The notes beneath the pieces are model-generated. The model saw only the letters and a list, made by a program, of their open reading frames with translations, made no database searches and had not been told where the DNA came from. Position numbers and translations under genes: made by a program. From positions 1 through 5,118 of the forward strand of contig PWFZ01000085.1 of the NCBI GenBank assembly GCA_003555185.1: a stretch of DNA of 5,118 nucleotides, read 5' to 3'. The DNA is from Balneolaceae bacterium. GTDB taxonomy: Bacteria; Bacteroidota; Rhodothermia; Balneolales; Balneolaceae. This document shows, in pieces, positions 1 to 5,118 of this stretch; within the stretch, counting starts at the first letter, position 1, and every line of letters starts with the position of its first letter.

Positions 1-1
1 A

Positions 2-1942
2 GATTTAAACAGAGCTTTAGGTAATTGGAAGGGCCATTGGGTCATCATTAGTATTGACTTCGAGGAACTGGACACCAGCGAAGGTTGCCAGATAATAAGG
101 CATAATGCTGGTCATATGACCGGAGAAAATATTGGAACTTATACGTATATTTATCGCCCCAAGAAAGAAATTCGCAAGAAGCTATTTGATAATTCGACGG
201 CTGATGATCCAGGTGAACAAATAGAAGATATCGTAGATTCAATAACAATAGACGACTACGAATGTATTTTTACAGGCAAAGCAATAGCTGATTTTTCAGA
301 CGATGAGCTTTATAAATCGATTGTAGGGGATTTTGAAGACGATTCCTTTCCAGATCCTGATGAAGAGGATAACAGCGTCATCGGGGTAAAGATTCCAAAT
401 CTCCATTATGAGGTATCATGCACTTTCGCAAAGGCGTTAAGAGATGTTGTCTCTGATCTCAGAGGATACAGGGATAATCCTATGTTGGGATTGTTGAGGG
501 GCACAGAAAAAAATATTGAAGTCACAGAAGCTGAAAAAATTATTGAGGCAGTCTCAAGCCTCAATAATGAAATATCTGAATTGGATGAGATCACACGAAT
601 ATCTGAGGGAATTCAGGCAAAATTACACACCACTGTAGGCTACACCTATTCCCCATCTATCGACATCAAGTCTGCCCTTCCCGAGGATATTGAGAAACTA
701 TTGCAGAGATTGTCATTGAAAGTCGGGGAGGCTCTCGATGGTGACTACCGAGGTGAGATCACTGAGCTTAGCCTAGGCGCTGCCAACCTTATCTTCCTTT
801 CCCTTAAGCTATTGGAATACGAATTCAAAATCGCCAGTGATCGGGTGGCCCACTTTTTATTGATAGAGGAGCCTGAGGCGCATATCCATACGCACATACA
901 GATGACACTGTTTGAAAAGTATGGCTATGAAAAGACCCAGGTGATTGTCTCAACCCATTCGACCCACCTATCGTCTGCGAGCAAGATCAGAAGCGTAAAT
1001 ATCTTGTCAAAAGGATATCAAGAGGCGCATGTTTATCAGCCCAGTATAGGCCTGGAAGAACATGAATGCAAACGTATTGAAAGATACCTTGATGCTATAA
1101 GGAGCACATTGCTGTTCGCAAAGGGCATCATGATTGTTGAAGGCGATGCAGAAATGATTTTGATACCAAGCATGGTAAGAGAGGTTTTCGGTATCAGCCT
1201 CGATGAGCTTGGTGTCAGCTTGATTAATATGGGCAGCACAGTGTTTCAAAATATTGCGAAAATATTCCATGAAACACGGGTGCAAAGGAATTGCGCCATC
1301 ATCACAGATCTTGACGAATCAATATATGAGCTTCCAGAAGATCCAGATGACGATGATGAGGAAAAAAAGAAAAGCAGGAACTCTCAGGTCGCTGGGGAGC
1401 AAAGGAAAGAAAAACTCGAAAGCTTTTGTGCTGGCAATGATTATGTGAATGTATTTTTCGCAGACCATACCTTTGAAGTCGATTTTTTATTGAACGACAA
1501 TTCACATGAAATCGTCAAAACATTAGAGGACATTTACTCAAGGGGTGCAGATATCAAACAATCAACTGAACGACTGGAGAGCGATGACTTGGCTGTTGCT
1601 GGCAAAGAGGTTTTGCGGATCGCAGAAAAGATCGGTAAAGGCTGGTTCGCTCTTATTATCGCAGAGAATGTGTTCAGCGACACCTTTATTCCAGATTACA
1701 TTATTCAAGCTTTAGCATTAGTCTGTTCAGAAACGATTGATGATTCAACCATCCGGGCCATGGGGCTGTATAGAATAAAGGACAGGCGAAAGGGCGATGC
1801 TTTCAAGCCTGTCTTTGCAGAAATCAAGGAATTGAAAAAACTCCCACCGGATGAGTTTAATGAGCAATACAAAGAGCGCCTTCCCGATGATCAGCTGACT
1901 AGGTTCATCGAACTCCTCGAAGAAGTCCGTAATGACGATTAA
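2..1942 (+). CDS. gajA: GajA-type OLD-family ATPase/TOPRIM endonuclease, 5'-truncated by window edge
   Basis: The product is an ABC-type ATPase fused to a TOPRIM nuclease, the OLD class 2 (Gabija GajA) layout. GajA is a nucleotide-regulated DNA nuclease that assembles with GajB against phage. Residues here are counted from the internal Met at base 116. ABC signature-like LSLGAAN is at about 218-224, Walker B LLIEEPEAH at 248-256 and the H-loop region VSTHSTH at 278-284. The TOPRIM domain shows VEGDAE (341-346, E342), DLD (D398, D400), TFE (E454) and GKGWFA (K508), so the metal-binding residues look intact. An acidic stretch around 405-415 sits in the TOPRIM domain. The frame is open leftwards for 38 more codons to base 2, with residues resembling the family, so Met116 is internal. 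The N-terminal Walker A part is missing only because the window is cut; 646 residues are visible, already longer than the roughly 580-aa reference GajA. The family call is firm. The Gabija call rests on the helicase partner. Confidence 0.87.
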   Translation, partial: DLNRALGNWKGHWVIISIDFEELDTSEGCQIIRHNAGHMTGENIGTYTYIYRPKKEIRKKLFDNSTADDPGEQIEDIVDSITIDDYECIFTGKAIADFSDDELYKSIVGDFEDDSFPDPDEEDNSVIGVKIPNLHYEVSCTFAKALRDVVSDLRGYRDNPMLGLLRGTEKNIEVTEAEKIIEAVSSLNNEISELDEITRISEGIQAKLHTTVGYTYSPSIDIKSALPEDIEKLLQRLSLKVGEALDGDYRGEITELSLGAANLIFLSLKLLEYEFKIASDRVAHFLLIEEPEAHIHTHIQMTLFEKYGYEKTQVIVSTHSTHLSSASKIRSVNILSKGYQEAHVYQPSIGLEEHECKRIERYLDAIRSTLLFAKGIMIVEGDAEMILIPSMVREVFGISLDELGVSLINMGSTVFQNIAKIFHETRVQRNCAIITDLDESIYELPEDPDDDDEEKKKSRNSQVAGEQRKEKLESFCAGNDYVNVFFADHTFEVDFLLNDNSHEIVKTLEDIYSRGADIKQSTERLESDDLAVAGKEVLRIAEKIGKGWFALIIAENVFSDTFIPDYIIQALALVCSETIDDSTIRAMGLYRIKDRRKGDAFKPVFAEIKELKKLPPDEFNEQYKERLPDDQLTRFIELLEEVRNDD

Positions 1943-3722
1943 ACTGAACGACCAACAGGCCGCTGCAGCAAATCACCCTGGCAATGTCCTCGTGACTGCT
2001 TGTCCTGGAAGCGGGAAGACCAGGGTCTTGACACATCGTATCGTTAAAGAATTGTCCGAGCTAGAATCGACAAAGCACAGGGTAATCGCGGTTACCTTCA
2101 CCAACCGGGCCGCCGAGGAGATTAAATCCCGACTTGATGACCCAGAAATATCCTTATATCAACTCTGGGCAGGAACCATACACTCCTTTTCCTTAGATTG
2201 GATTTTGCGACCATACGCTTGCTATTCTAAATATTTAAAAAAGGGCTTCAGCGTGGCTGATGAGTTCTATATCCGAAGTCTGAAAAATAATCTTAAACAG
2301 AAATATGGGTTTAAATATTACGATGACATAGACACAAGAATCGATCGTAGCGGCAATACTGTAAGCTGCTCAACAAATGAAAAACGGCTCAAAAAAGAAT
2401 ATTATGAATATCTTACCGAAAGAAAGCTTATCGATTTTGATATGGTGTTGTATTTTGCTTATGAATTAATGCGCAGGATTAATGAGATTCCTAAGACGTT
2501 AGGTGCAATTATCCGATCCATTTGTATCGATGAGTACCAGGACACACAGGATCTGCAGTATGGGATTCTTTCGGAGATCGTTAAAAATTCATTTGGATTT
2601 TCTAAGGTTTTCATCGTTGGGGATGTCAACCAGGCTATCTATAGCTCATTAGGCGGGATAGCGAAAACCCGACAAGAGATTATCCAGGAGTTTGAAATTG
2701 ACCACTTAGCGCACCTACGCTTGACTGGAAATTATAGATCCACCCAAAGGATTATTGATTTATCAATCAATTTGCAGGCTGACGAGACGCAAGTTGTATC
2801 TCTTGCCGATTTTGCGGATGAGAGAGGCATCATCACGTTCAATAATCAGGATTACCATAAAGATGACATTCCAGAGTTGATCGCAAAGATGGTTGCTCTC
2901 CACATCGATAATGGAGTACCGAGCCATGAAATATGTATTTTAGCTCCGCAATGGTGGCTTATTACAAGTTTAGGACGGAAGCTTGTTACGATGCTTCCTG
3001 ATGTCAAGTTTGATGCGCCTGGCCTTTCACCCCTTCATCACCAAAGAGACAATATTTGGTTCAAGATTGCTCGCCTTTTCTTGGTGGAGCCTGAGCCAAG
3101 GCTGTACTTACCAAGGCTTCGTTGGGCAGGGGCAATTATAAGGGAACTTGAGATTCTTCTGGGAACTGATCTGCCGGATGAATATAGGACCGCCCGAAGA
3201 CTGCTCATGCTTGCGAATTCTATCAAGAGTATCGAAAATGACGGGATTCCAAATTTGAAGGATGTTTTCCGTCAATTGATGGTGTATCTAAAGATCAAGA
3301 TCGATGATCATTCTTCATTGGCGGAGCCTTGGAATAGTTTTTTTGAGAAAGCTAATGACCGGCTTAACAACCCCGAATATAATATCCCGAGCGACATACT
3401 TTCTTTGAAAAAAATGTTCAAACGACCAGGTGGCGTTGTGGTCACATCATGCCACAGTATTAAAGGGGAAGAATATGAGACCGTAATTTGTTATGGAATC
3501 CTGAAAGGATACATTCCCAATTGGAATTCCGTTTTCGATGCAAACATCGATGAGGATGTCGAAGCTCGGCGGTTGCTGTATGTCATTTTTACAAGAGCAA
3601 AAAAGAACCTTCATTTAATTTCTGAATATGGAAGAAGAACTCAACGGGGAAACTCGTACTGTACAAATCAAAATATTGAATGCGTTGATTGTGAATACGA
3701 TGCTTTGGATCAATACTTTTGA
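1932..3722 (+). CDS. gajB: GajB-type UvrD/PcrA-like superfamily 1 helicase
   Basis: The product is a UvrD-like SF1A helicase of 596 aa. Motifs in order: Q motif LNDQQ (5-9); Walker A ACPGSGKT (23-30, K29); Ia VTFTNRAAEEIK (54-65); Ib AGTIHSF (80-86); II DEYQDTQ (D200, E201); III VGDVNQAIY (D231, Q234); IV NYRST (267-271, R269); V SCHSIKGEEYE (506-516); VI EARRLLYVIFTRAKK (544-558, R555). It is shorter than UvrD or Rep (about 670-720 aa), which suggests reduced accessory domains, but longer than the roughly 490-aa reference GajB. The tail has three cysteines (CTNQNIECVDC), possibly unimportant. The start overlaps the gajA stop by 11 nt, so translation is probably coupled, and AAG/GAAG-rich sequence just upstream can serve as a ribosome binding site. 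In Gabija, GajB joins the GajA assembly and is thought to sense DNA termini and activate cleavage. It could instead be a generic OLD class 2 partner outside strict Gabija models. Confidence 0.9.
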   Translation: MTIKLNDQQAAAANHPGNVLVTACPGSGKTRVLTHRIVKELSELESTKHRVIAVTFTNRAAEEIKSRLDDPEISLYQLWAGTIHSFSLDWILRPYACYSKYLKKGFSVADEFYIRSLKNNLKQKYGFKYYDDIDTRIDRSGNTVSCSTNEKRLKKEYYEYLTERKLIDFDMVLYFAYELMRRINEIPKTLGAIIRSICIDEYQDTQDLQYGILSEIVKNSFGFSKVFIVGDVNQAIYSSLGGIAKTRQEIIQEFEIDHLAHLRLTGNYRSTQRIIDLSINLQADETQVVSLADFADERGIITFNNQDYHKDDIPELIAKMVALHIDNGVPSHEICILAPQWWLITSLGRKLVTMLPDVKFDAPGLSPLHHQRDNIWFKIARLFLVEPEPRLYLPRLRWAGAIIRELEILLGTDLPDEYRTARRLLMLANSIKSIENDGIPNLKDVFRQLMVYLKIKIDDHSSLAEPWNSFFEKANDRLNNPEYNIPSDILSLKKMFKRPGGVVVTSCHSIKGEEYETVICYGILKGYIPNWNSVFDANIDEDVEARRLLYVIFTRAKKNLHLISEYGRRTQRGNSYCTNQNIECVDCEYDALDQYF

Positions 3723-3792
3723 GAACAAGTACAATCTCAGGCCAATATTTATGAGGGCAAGCAGGCTATTCATTCTCTTTTAACTTAAAAAC
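3723..3792. other. Short spacer between gajB and the attC-like site
   Basis: Seventy bases without an ORF or a recognisable promoter. GAGAA just after the gajB stop can pair with TTCTC at 3773-3777, which is followed by TTTT. The loop is about 47 nt, so this is not a convincing terminator. Transcription of the Gabija pair could therefore continue into the next gene. Confidence 0.4.
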
Positions 3793-3854
3793 ACACAACC
3801 TTGCTGGTTCAGGGGACGGCAAAAAGCCCGCCGCCCCTGACCAGCCCGTTATGC
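3793..3854 (+). other. Integron attC-like recombination site (attC1), 62 bp
   Basis: The site is a long imperfect palindrome between two 7-bp core-like elements: ACACAAC on the left (3793-3799, R'' position) and GTTATGC on the right (3848-3854, R' position, cut expected between G and TT). The stem pairs 3803-3808 with 3840-3845, 3810-3815 with 3834-3839, and 3817-3820 with 3830-3833, giving 16 bp. Single unpaired bases T3809 and A3816 lie on the left arm, and the loop is AAAAAGCCC. In known attC sites the integrase binds the folded bottom strand, and extrahelical bases on one arm spaced about this far apart set strand choice. The two cores match each other at only 5 of 7 positions, which is normal because in an array the right core carries the next cassette's first bases. 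No U-run follows the hairpin, so it is not a standard terminator. It lies 70 nt after gajB, where the attC of a Gabija cassette would be. Confidence 0.68.
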
Positions 3855-4560
3855 TCAGAAGCTGTGAAACATTATGATCCCTACTGAATTGAAAATGGAA
3901 GACTTATCGGGGATAGAAAAGCTTCAGCCAACTTTGATTCTCAACTTGGTTTTCGCCCAAGGCGACAGGGATATTAGCCGCCGCACGGCATTGAATCGGA
4001 GGCTGTATATAAGATTGCTTGACAAGTCGGTAGATGAATACAACGAAGCAAGAGAATTGATCGTTGCTCAAATTGCTGAAGGGCAGCGAAGTTCAGCGGA
4101 AATGACGAAAGATGGTATGCACATATACATGTTTAAATTTGTTGACCATATGGAAAACTGCATTTCTTCTGTAAGACGCATCCTTCGATTTCTGGATATT
4201 ATCAAAGGCAATCAAGACGGATTGACATTTTCTCGTACAGTTAGAAAGCACATTGAGTCGCTTACATCTTCTATTGTAGATGTGAGAAACACCTTAGAGC
4301 ACATGGATGAAAAAATTCAAAATGACGTCATTCAAGAGAATGAACCAGTAATGCTGAAAATTTTGGATACACAAGATGGGATTACGATAGCCTCACAATC
4401 CCTAAAGTTTTCAGATTTGAGTGCTCTTATAAAGAAACTGCATGAGATAGGCCGGGGTATAGCGGGATGGCGAAAATCTGACAATAAACATGAAGGAAAG
4501 CATGCATAACGAACAAGGATAGATCGTTTGTGTGAAGCGAACCACGATCTTATCCGGCAG
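3849..4560 (+). mobile_element. Putative single-gene integron cassette, about 712 bp
   Basis: The unit runs from the expected cut in the right core of attC1 (G^TTATGC) to the expected cut in the right core of attC2 (G^TTGAAC). It has the usual cassette layout: a short 5' leader of about 25 nt, one gene filling the unit, no obvious promoter of its own, and a palindromic site at the 3' end. When a cassette closes into a circle its 5' bases complete the right core of its own attC. Here that core would be GTTATGC, which is the exact reverse complement of the left core of attC2, GCATAAC (4504-4510). This 7/7 match over about 650 bp is the strongest argument that the two sites bound one mobile unit. 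No integrase gene is in the window. Confidence 0.62.
3874..4509 (+). CDS. Uncharacterised 211-aa helical protein with HEPN-like R-N-x3-H motif
   Basis: I cannot name this family. The protein is soluble, mostly helical and has no signal peptide or membrane segment. A helical stretch lies at about 82-111, and another at 118-150 carries R138-N139-x3-H143 followed by D145-E146. R-x4-6-H with a polar residue after the Arg is the catalytic signature of HEPN ribonucleases found in toxin-antitoxin, abortive-infection and CRISPR effector proteins. Pairing with a preceding long helix fits that fold, but one short motif cannot prove it. A likely strand pair around 160-175 and a C-terminal helix follow, then a basic, His-rich tail. 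The start is ATG3874: an in-frame stop lies at 3865-3867. Only a weak AGAAG precedes it, 12 nt away; ATG3895 is an alternative. The stop TAA (4507-4509) is embedded in the attC2 left core, common for cassette genes. Expression probably depends on readthrough from upstream. Confidence 0.85.
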   Translation: MIPTELKMEDLSGIEKLQPTLILNLVFAQGDRDISRRTALNRRLYIRLLDKSVDEYNEARELIVAQIAEGQRSSAEMTKDGMHIYMFKFVDHMENCISSVRRILRFLDIIKGNQDGLTFSRTVRKHIESLTSSIVDVRNTLEHMDEKIQNDVIQENEPVMLKILDTQDGITIASQSLKFSDLSALIKKLHEIGRGIAGWRKSDNKHEGKHA

Positions 4561-4566
4561 TTGAAC
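4504..4566 (+). other. Second integron attC-like site (attC2), 63 bp
   Basis: The left core is GCATAAC (4504-4510) and the right core GTTGAAC (4560-4566), the latter matching the GTTRRRY consensus exactly. Between them GGATA (4517-4521) pairs with TATCC (4551-4555) and GATCGT (4522-4527) with ACGATC (4544-4549), leaving T4550 unpaired. A further GTTTG/CGAAC pairing is possible near the tip. The length is almost the same as attC1. It is weaker than attC1: the stem is shorter, and the unpaired base is on the right arm rather than the left. The bases GAACAAGG occur both just inside the left core (4511-4518) and across the right core (4563-4570). The stop codon of the 211-aa gene is inside the left core. 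Confidence 0.55.
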
Positions 4567-4595
4567 AAGGCCGGTCAAAAATGTCTTTTTTCAGA

Positions 4596-4642
4596 AGCAC
4601 AGCAAAGCGTTTAATCGAGTAAACGGTGGTTTTGAAAGTGCT
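4596..4642 (+). repeat. Two-tier hairpin carrying repeat copy 1
   Basis: An inner stem CGTTTA (4608-4613) pairs with TAAACG (4620-4625) around loop ATCGAG. An outer AGCAC (4596-4600) pairs with GTGCT (4638-4642), with CAAA/TTTG possible between. The inner element GTTTAATCGAGTAAAC (4609-4624) recurs in changed form at 4826-4841 and 4852-4867. There are no AAC/GTT cores around it, so it is not another attC. Confidence 0.4.
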
Positions 4643-4718
4643 GGGGGAATGACAGGTATCGTATATTTATTGTTTTATATTAGAATCTTATAGCCTATAC
4701 GCTATCCCAAGCGACTTC

Positions 4719-4737
4719 AAGCCTTTTGGCTTTTTTT
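4719..4737 (+). terminator. Short intrinsic terminator
   Basis: AAGCC (4719-4723) pairs with GGCTT (4728-4732) around a TTTT loop, and the T-run spans 4731-4737. The stem is only 5 bp, but the compact hairpin plus U-tract is a standard rho-independent layout on the + strand. It would end transcripts coming through the 211-aa gene, and is the first convincing terminator after the Gabija pair. Confidence 0.6.
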
Positions 4738-4812
4738 CCAGGAAATGTTTCGGATCAAATGAATTTTCAGGATCAAGCAAGGTTGCTTATGGCGAAAACG
4801 CGGTTGGTATGA

Positions 4813-4867
4813 ACGGAAATTGGCAGTTTAATTGAGTAGACGGAAATTGGCGTTCAATCGGTTGAAT
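4813..4867 (+). repeat. 27-bp tandem duplication with hairpin repeat copies 2 and 3
   Basis: ACGGAAATTGGC occurs at 4813-4824 and again at 4840-4851, a 27-bp period. Each is followed by a variant of the copy 1 hairpin: GTTTAATTGAGTAGAC (4826-4841) and GTTCAATCGGTTGAAT (4852-4867). Copy 3 contains the inverted repeat TTCAA/TTGAA around TCGG. Copies 1 and 3 differ at several positions, yet both arms can still pair. Confidence 0.5.
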
Positions 4868-4890
4868 GGATAAGTGAATGATATTATACA
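4862..4890 (+). promoter_or_regulatory. Weak sigma-70-like promoter candidate
   Basis: TTGAAT (4862-4867), a 17-bp spacer and TATACA (4885-4890) match 4/6 at each hexamer with ideal spacing. The -35 hexamer is the right arm of repeat copy 3, so that palindrome could be an operator. No gene follows in the window, so the target is unknown and the match may be chance in AT-rich DNA. Confidence 0.3.
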
Positions 4891-4910
4891 AGTAACCGGC
4901 TTTGTTGGTG

Positions 4911-4985
4911 ATAACCCCTGCGGTGTGTCGTGTACTTTTCAAGCAGATAATTTCCATCATTATATCGATGAACCAAAAGGGTTAT
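4911..4985. repeat. Long-spaced 7-bp inverted repeat
   Basis: ATAACCC (4911-4917) is the exact reverse complement of GGGTTAT (4979-4985). The span and the AAC/GTT edges recall an attC, but I see no extended stem between them, so no function is assigned. Confidence 0.25.
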
Positions 4986-5082
4986 ATTTATTTTTCCCCA
5001 CTGGTGTCCCAACGTTTAAGCGGTAACGCTATATAAATAACTGAAAATGATAAATATGCTTACAATTTTGCTTGTCATCGAT

Positions 5083-5112
5083 TTGAAATTTTGGCCAAAA
5101 AAGGCCTATAAT
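5083..5112 (+). promoter_or_regulatory. Sigma-70 promoter at right edge
   Basis: TTGAAA (5083-5088), an 18-bp spacer and a perfect TATAAT (5107-5112). The spacer contains the 12-bp perfect palindrome TTTTGGCCAAAA (5089-5100), a possible operator or simply an A/T-tract. The transcript would start near or just beyond the window end, and its gene is not visible. Confidence 0.5.
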
Positions 5113-5118
5113 CCTCCG

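Larger units (their letters stand above)
4567..5118. other. ORF-free region right of the cassette, about 550 bp
   Basis: No + or - strand frame here gives a credible protein. The region holds short hairpins, a small terminator, diverged repeats and promoter-like sequences, listed separately. Minor structures not listed elsewhere are ATAGC/GCTAT at 4690-4694/4701-4705 (6-nt loop) and AGCG/CGCT at 5019-5022/5027-5030 (4-nt loop). If attC2 is real, this could be an ORF-less cassette, for which the expected closing left core would be GTTCAAC. That heptamer is absent here, so either the cassette is longer than the window or this is decayed flanking DNA at the array end. Confidence 0.5.

Noticed and set aside
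1007..1505. Small ORFs on both strands inside gajA
   Set aside because: All overlap the TOPRIM coding region, whose motifs are clear, and none has a credible ribosome binding site or domain.
2..3722. Other defence systems with a nuclease or ATPase plus partner, such as retron-, Septu- or PARIS-type loci
   Set aside because: The overlap of an OLD ATPase-TOPRIM gene with a UvrD-like helicase is specific to OLD class 2/Gabija; no reverse transcriptase, HNH partner or PARIS partner is visible.
3803..3845. Intrinsic terminator after gajB
   Set aside because: The hairpin is strong but is followed by CCGTTATGC with no T-run. On the - strand the nearest T-run is about 8 nt past the stem with an intervening GT-rich stretch. 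The core-like flanks and one-sided bulges fit attC better.
4332..4568. A 78-codon - strand ORF overlapping the 211-aa gene
   Set aside because: It lies antisense over the end of a better + strand gene and the attC2 site, has no recognisable motif, and looks like a reading-frame shadow.
4813..4867. A CRISPR array fragment
   Set aside because: There are only two imperfect units with a 27-bp period, no constant repeat alternating with unique spacers, and no cas gene.
4909..4987. A third attC-like site
   Set aside because: TGATAAC and GTTATAT look like cores and ATAACCC/GGGTTAT pair, but there is no extended stem inside; the internal pairings are short and scattered.

Overview
The window is a piece of bacterial accessory DNA of about 42% G+C by eye. 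All convincing genes are on the + strand. The layout best fits the interior of an integron cassette array. The host is probably Gram-negative, possibly a gammaproteobacterium, but this rests only on integron biology and promoter style. No rRNA, tRNA or housekeeping gene identifies the taxon.

Bases 2-3722 hold a two-gene operon that matches the Gabija anti-phage system. The first gene is an OLD-family ATPase with a TOPRIM nuclease domain (GajA-type). It is cut by the left edge: its frame stays open to base 2, and the Walker A region lies outside the window. Its stop overlaps by 11 nt the start of a UvrD/PcrA-like superfamily 1 helicase (GajB-type), in which all the helicase motifs can be read. 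In known Gabija systems GajA forms a nuclease scaffold that GajB joins, and the complex cuts invading DNA.

Bases 3793-3854 and 4504-4566 are imperfect palindromes of 62 and 63 bp. Each is bounded by 7-bp elements resembling integron core sites (AAC-ending on the left, GTT-starting on the right). The first has a 16-bp stem with two extrahelical bases on one arm, as in folded attC sites. Between them lies a unit of about 712 bp (3849-4560) with one 211-codon gene. The core at its 5' end (GTTATGC) is the exact reverse complement of the left core of its own 3' site (GCATAAC), as expected for a cassette that closes into a circle, and the gene's stop codon sits inside that left core. This points to a single-gene cassette next to Gabija, and makes Gabija the likely content of the preceding, unusually large cassette.

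The 211-aa protein is not a family I can name. It is mostly helical and carries an R-N-x3-H motif followed by a DE pair, as in HEPN-domain proteins, many of which are RNases in defence and toxin-antitoxin systems. It is the best candidate here for an undescribed defence or toxin gene.

Bases 4567-5118 contain no credible gene. They hold a compact intrinsic terminator, a family of three related short hairpin repeats (two within a 27-bp tandem duplication), two sigma-70-like promoter candidates pointing right, and a long-spaced inverted repeat. The stretch may be an ORF-less cassette or the decayed right flank of the array. The strongest promoter-like sequence lies in the last 36 bases and would drive something beyond the window.
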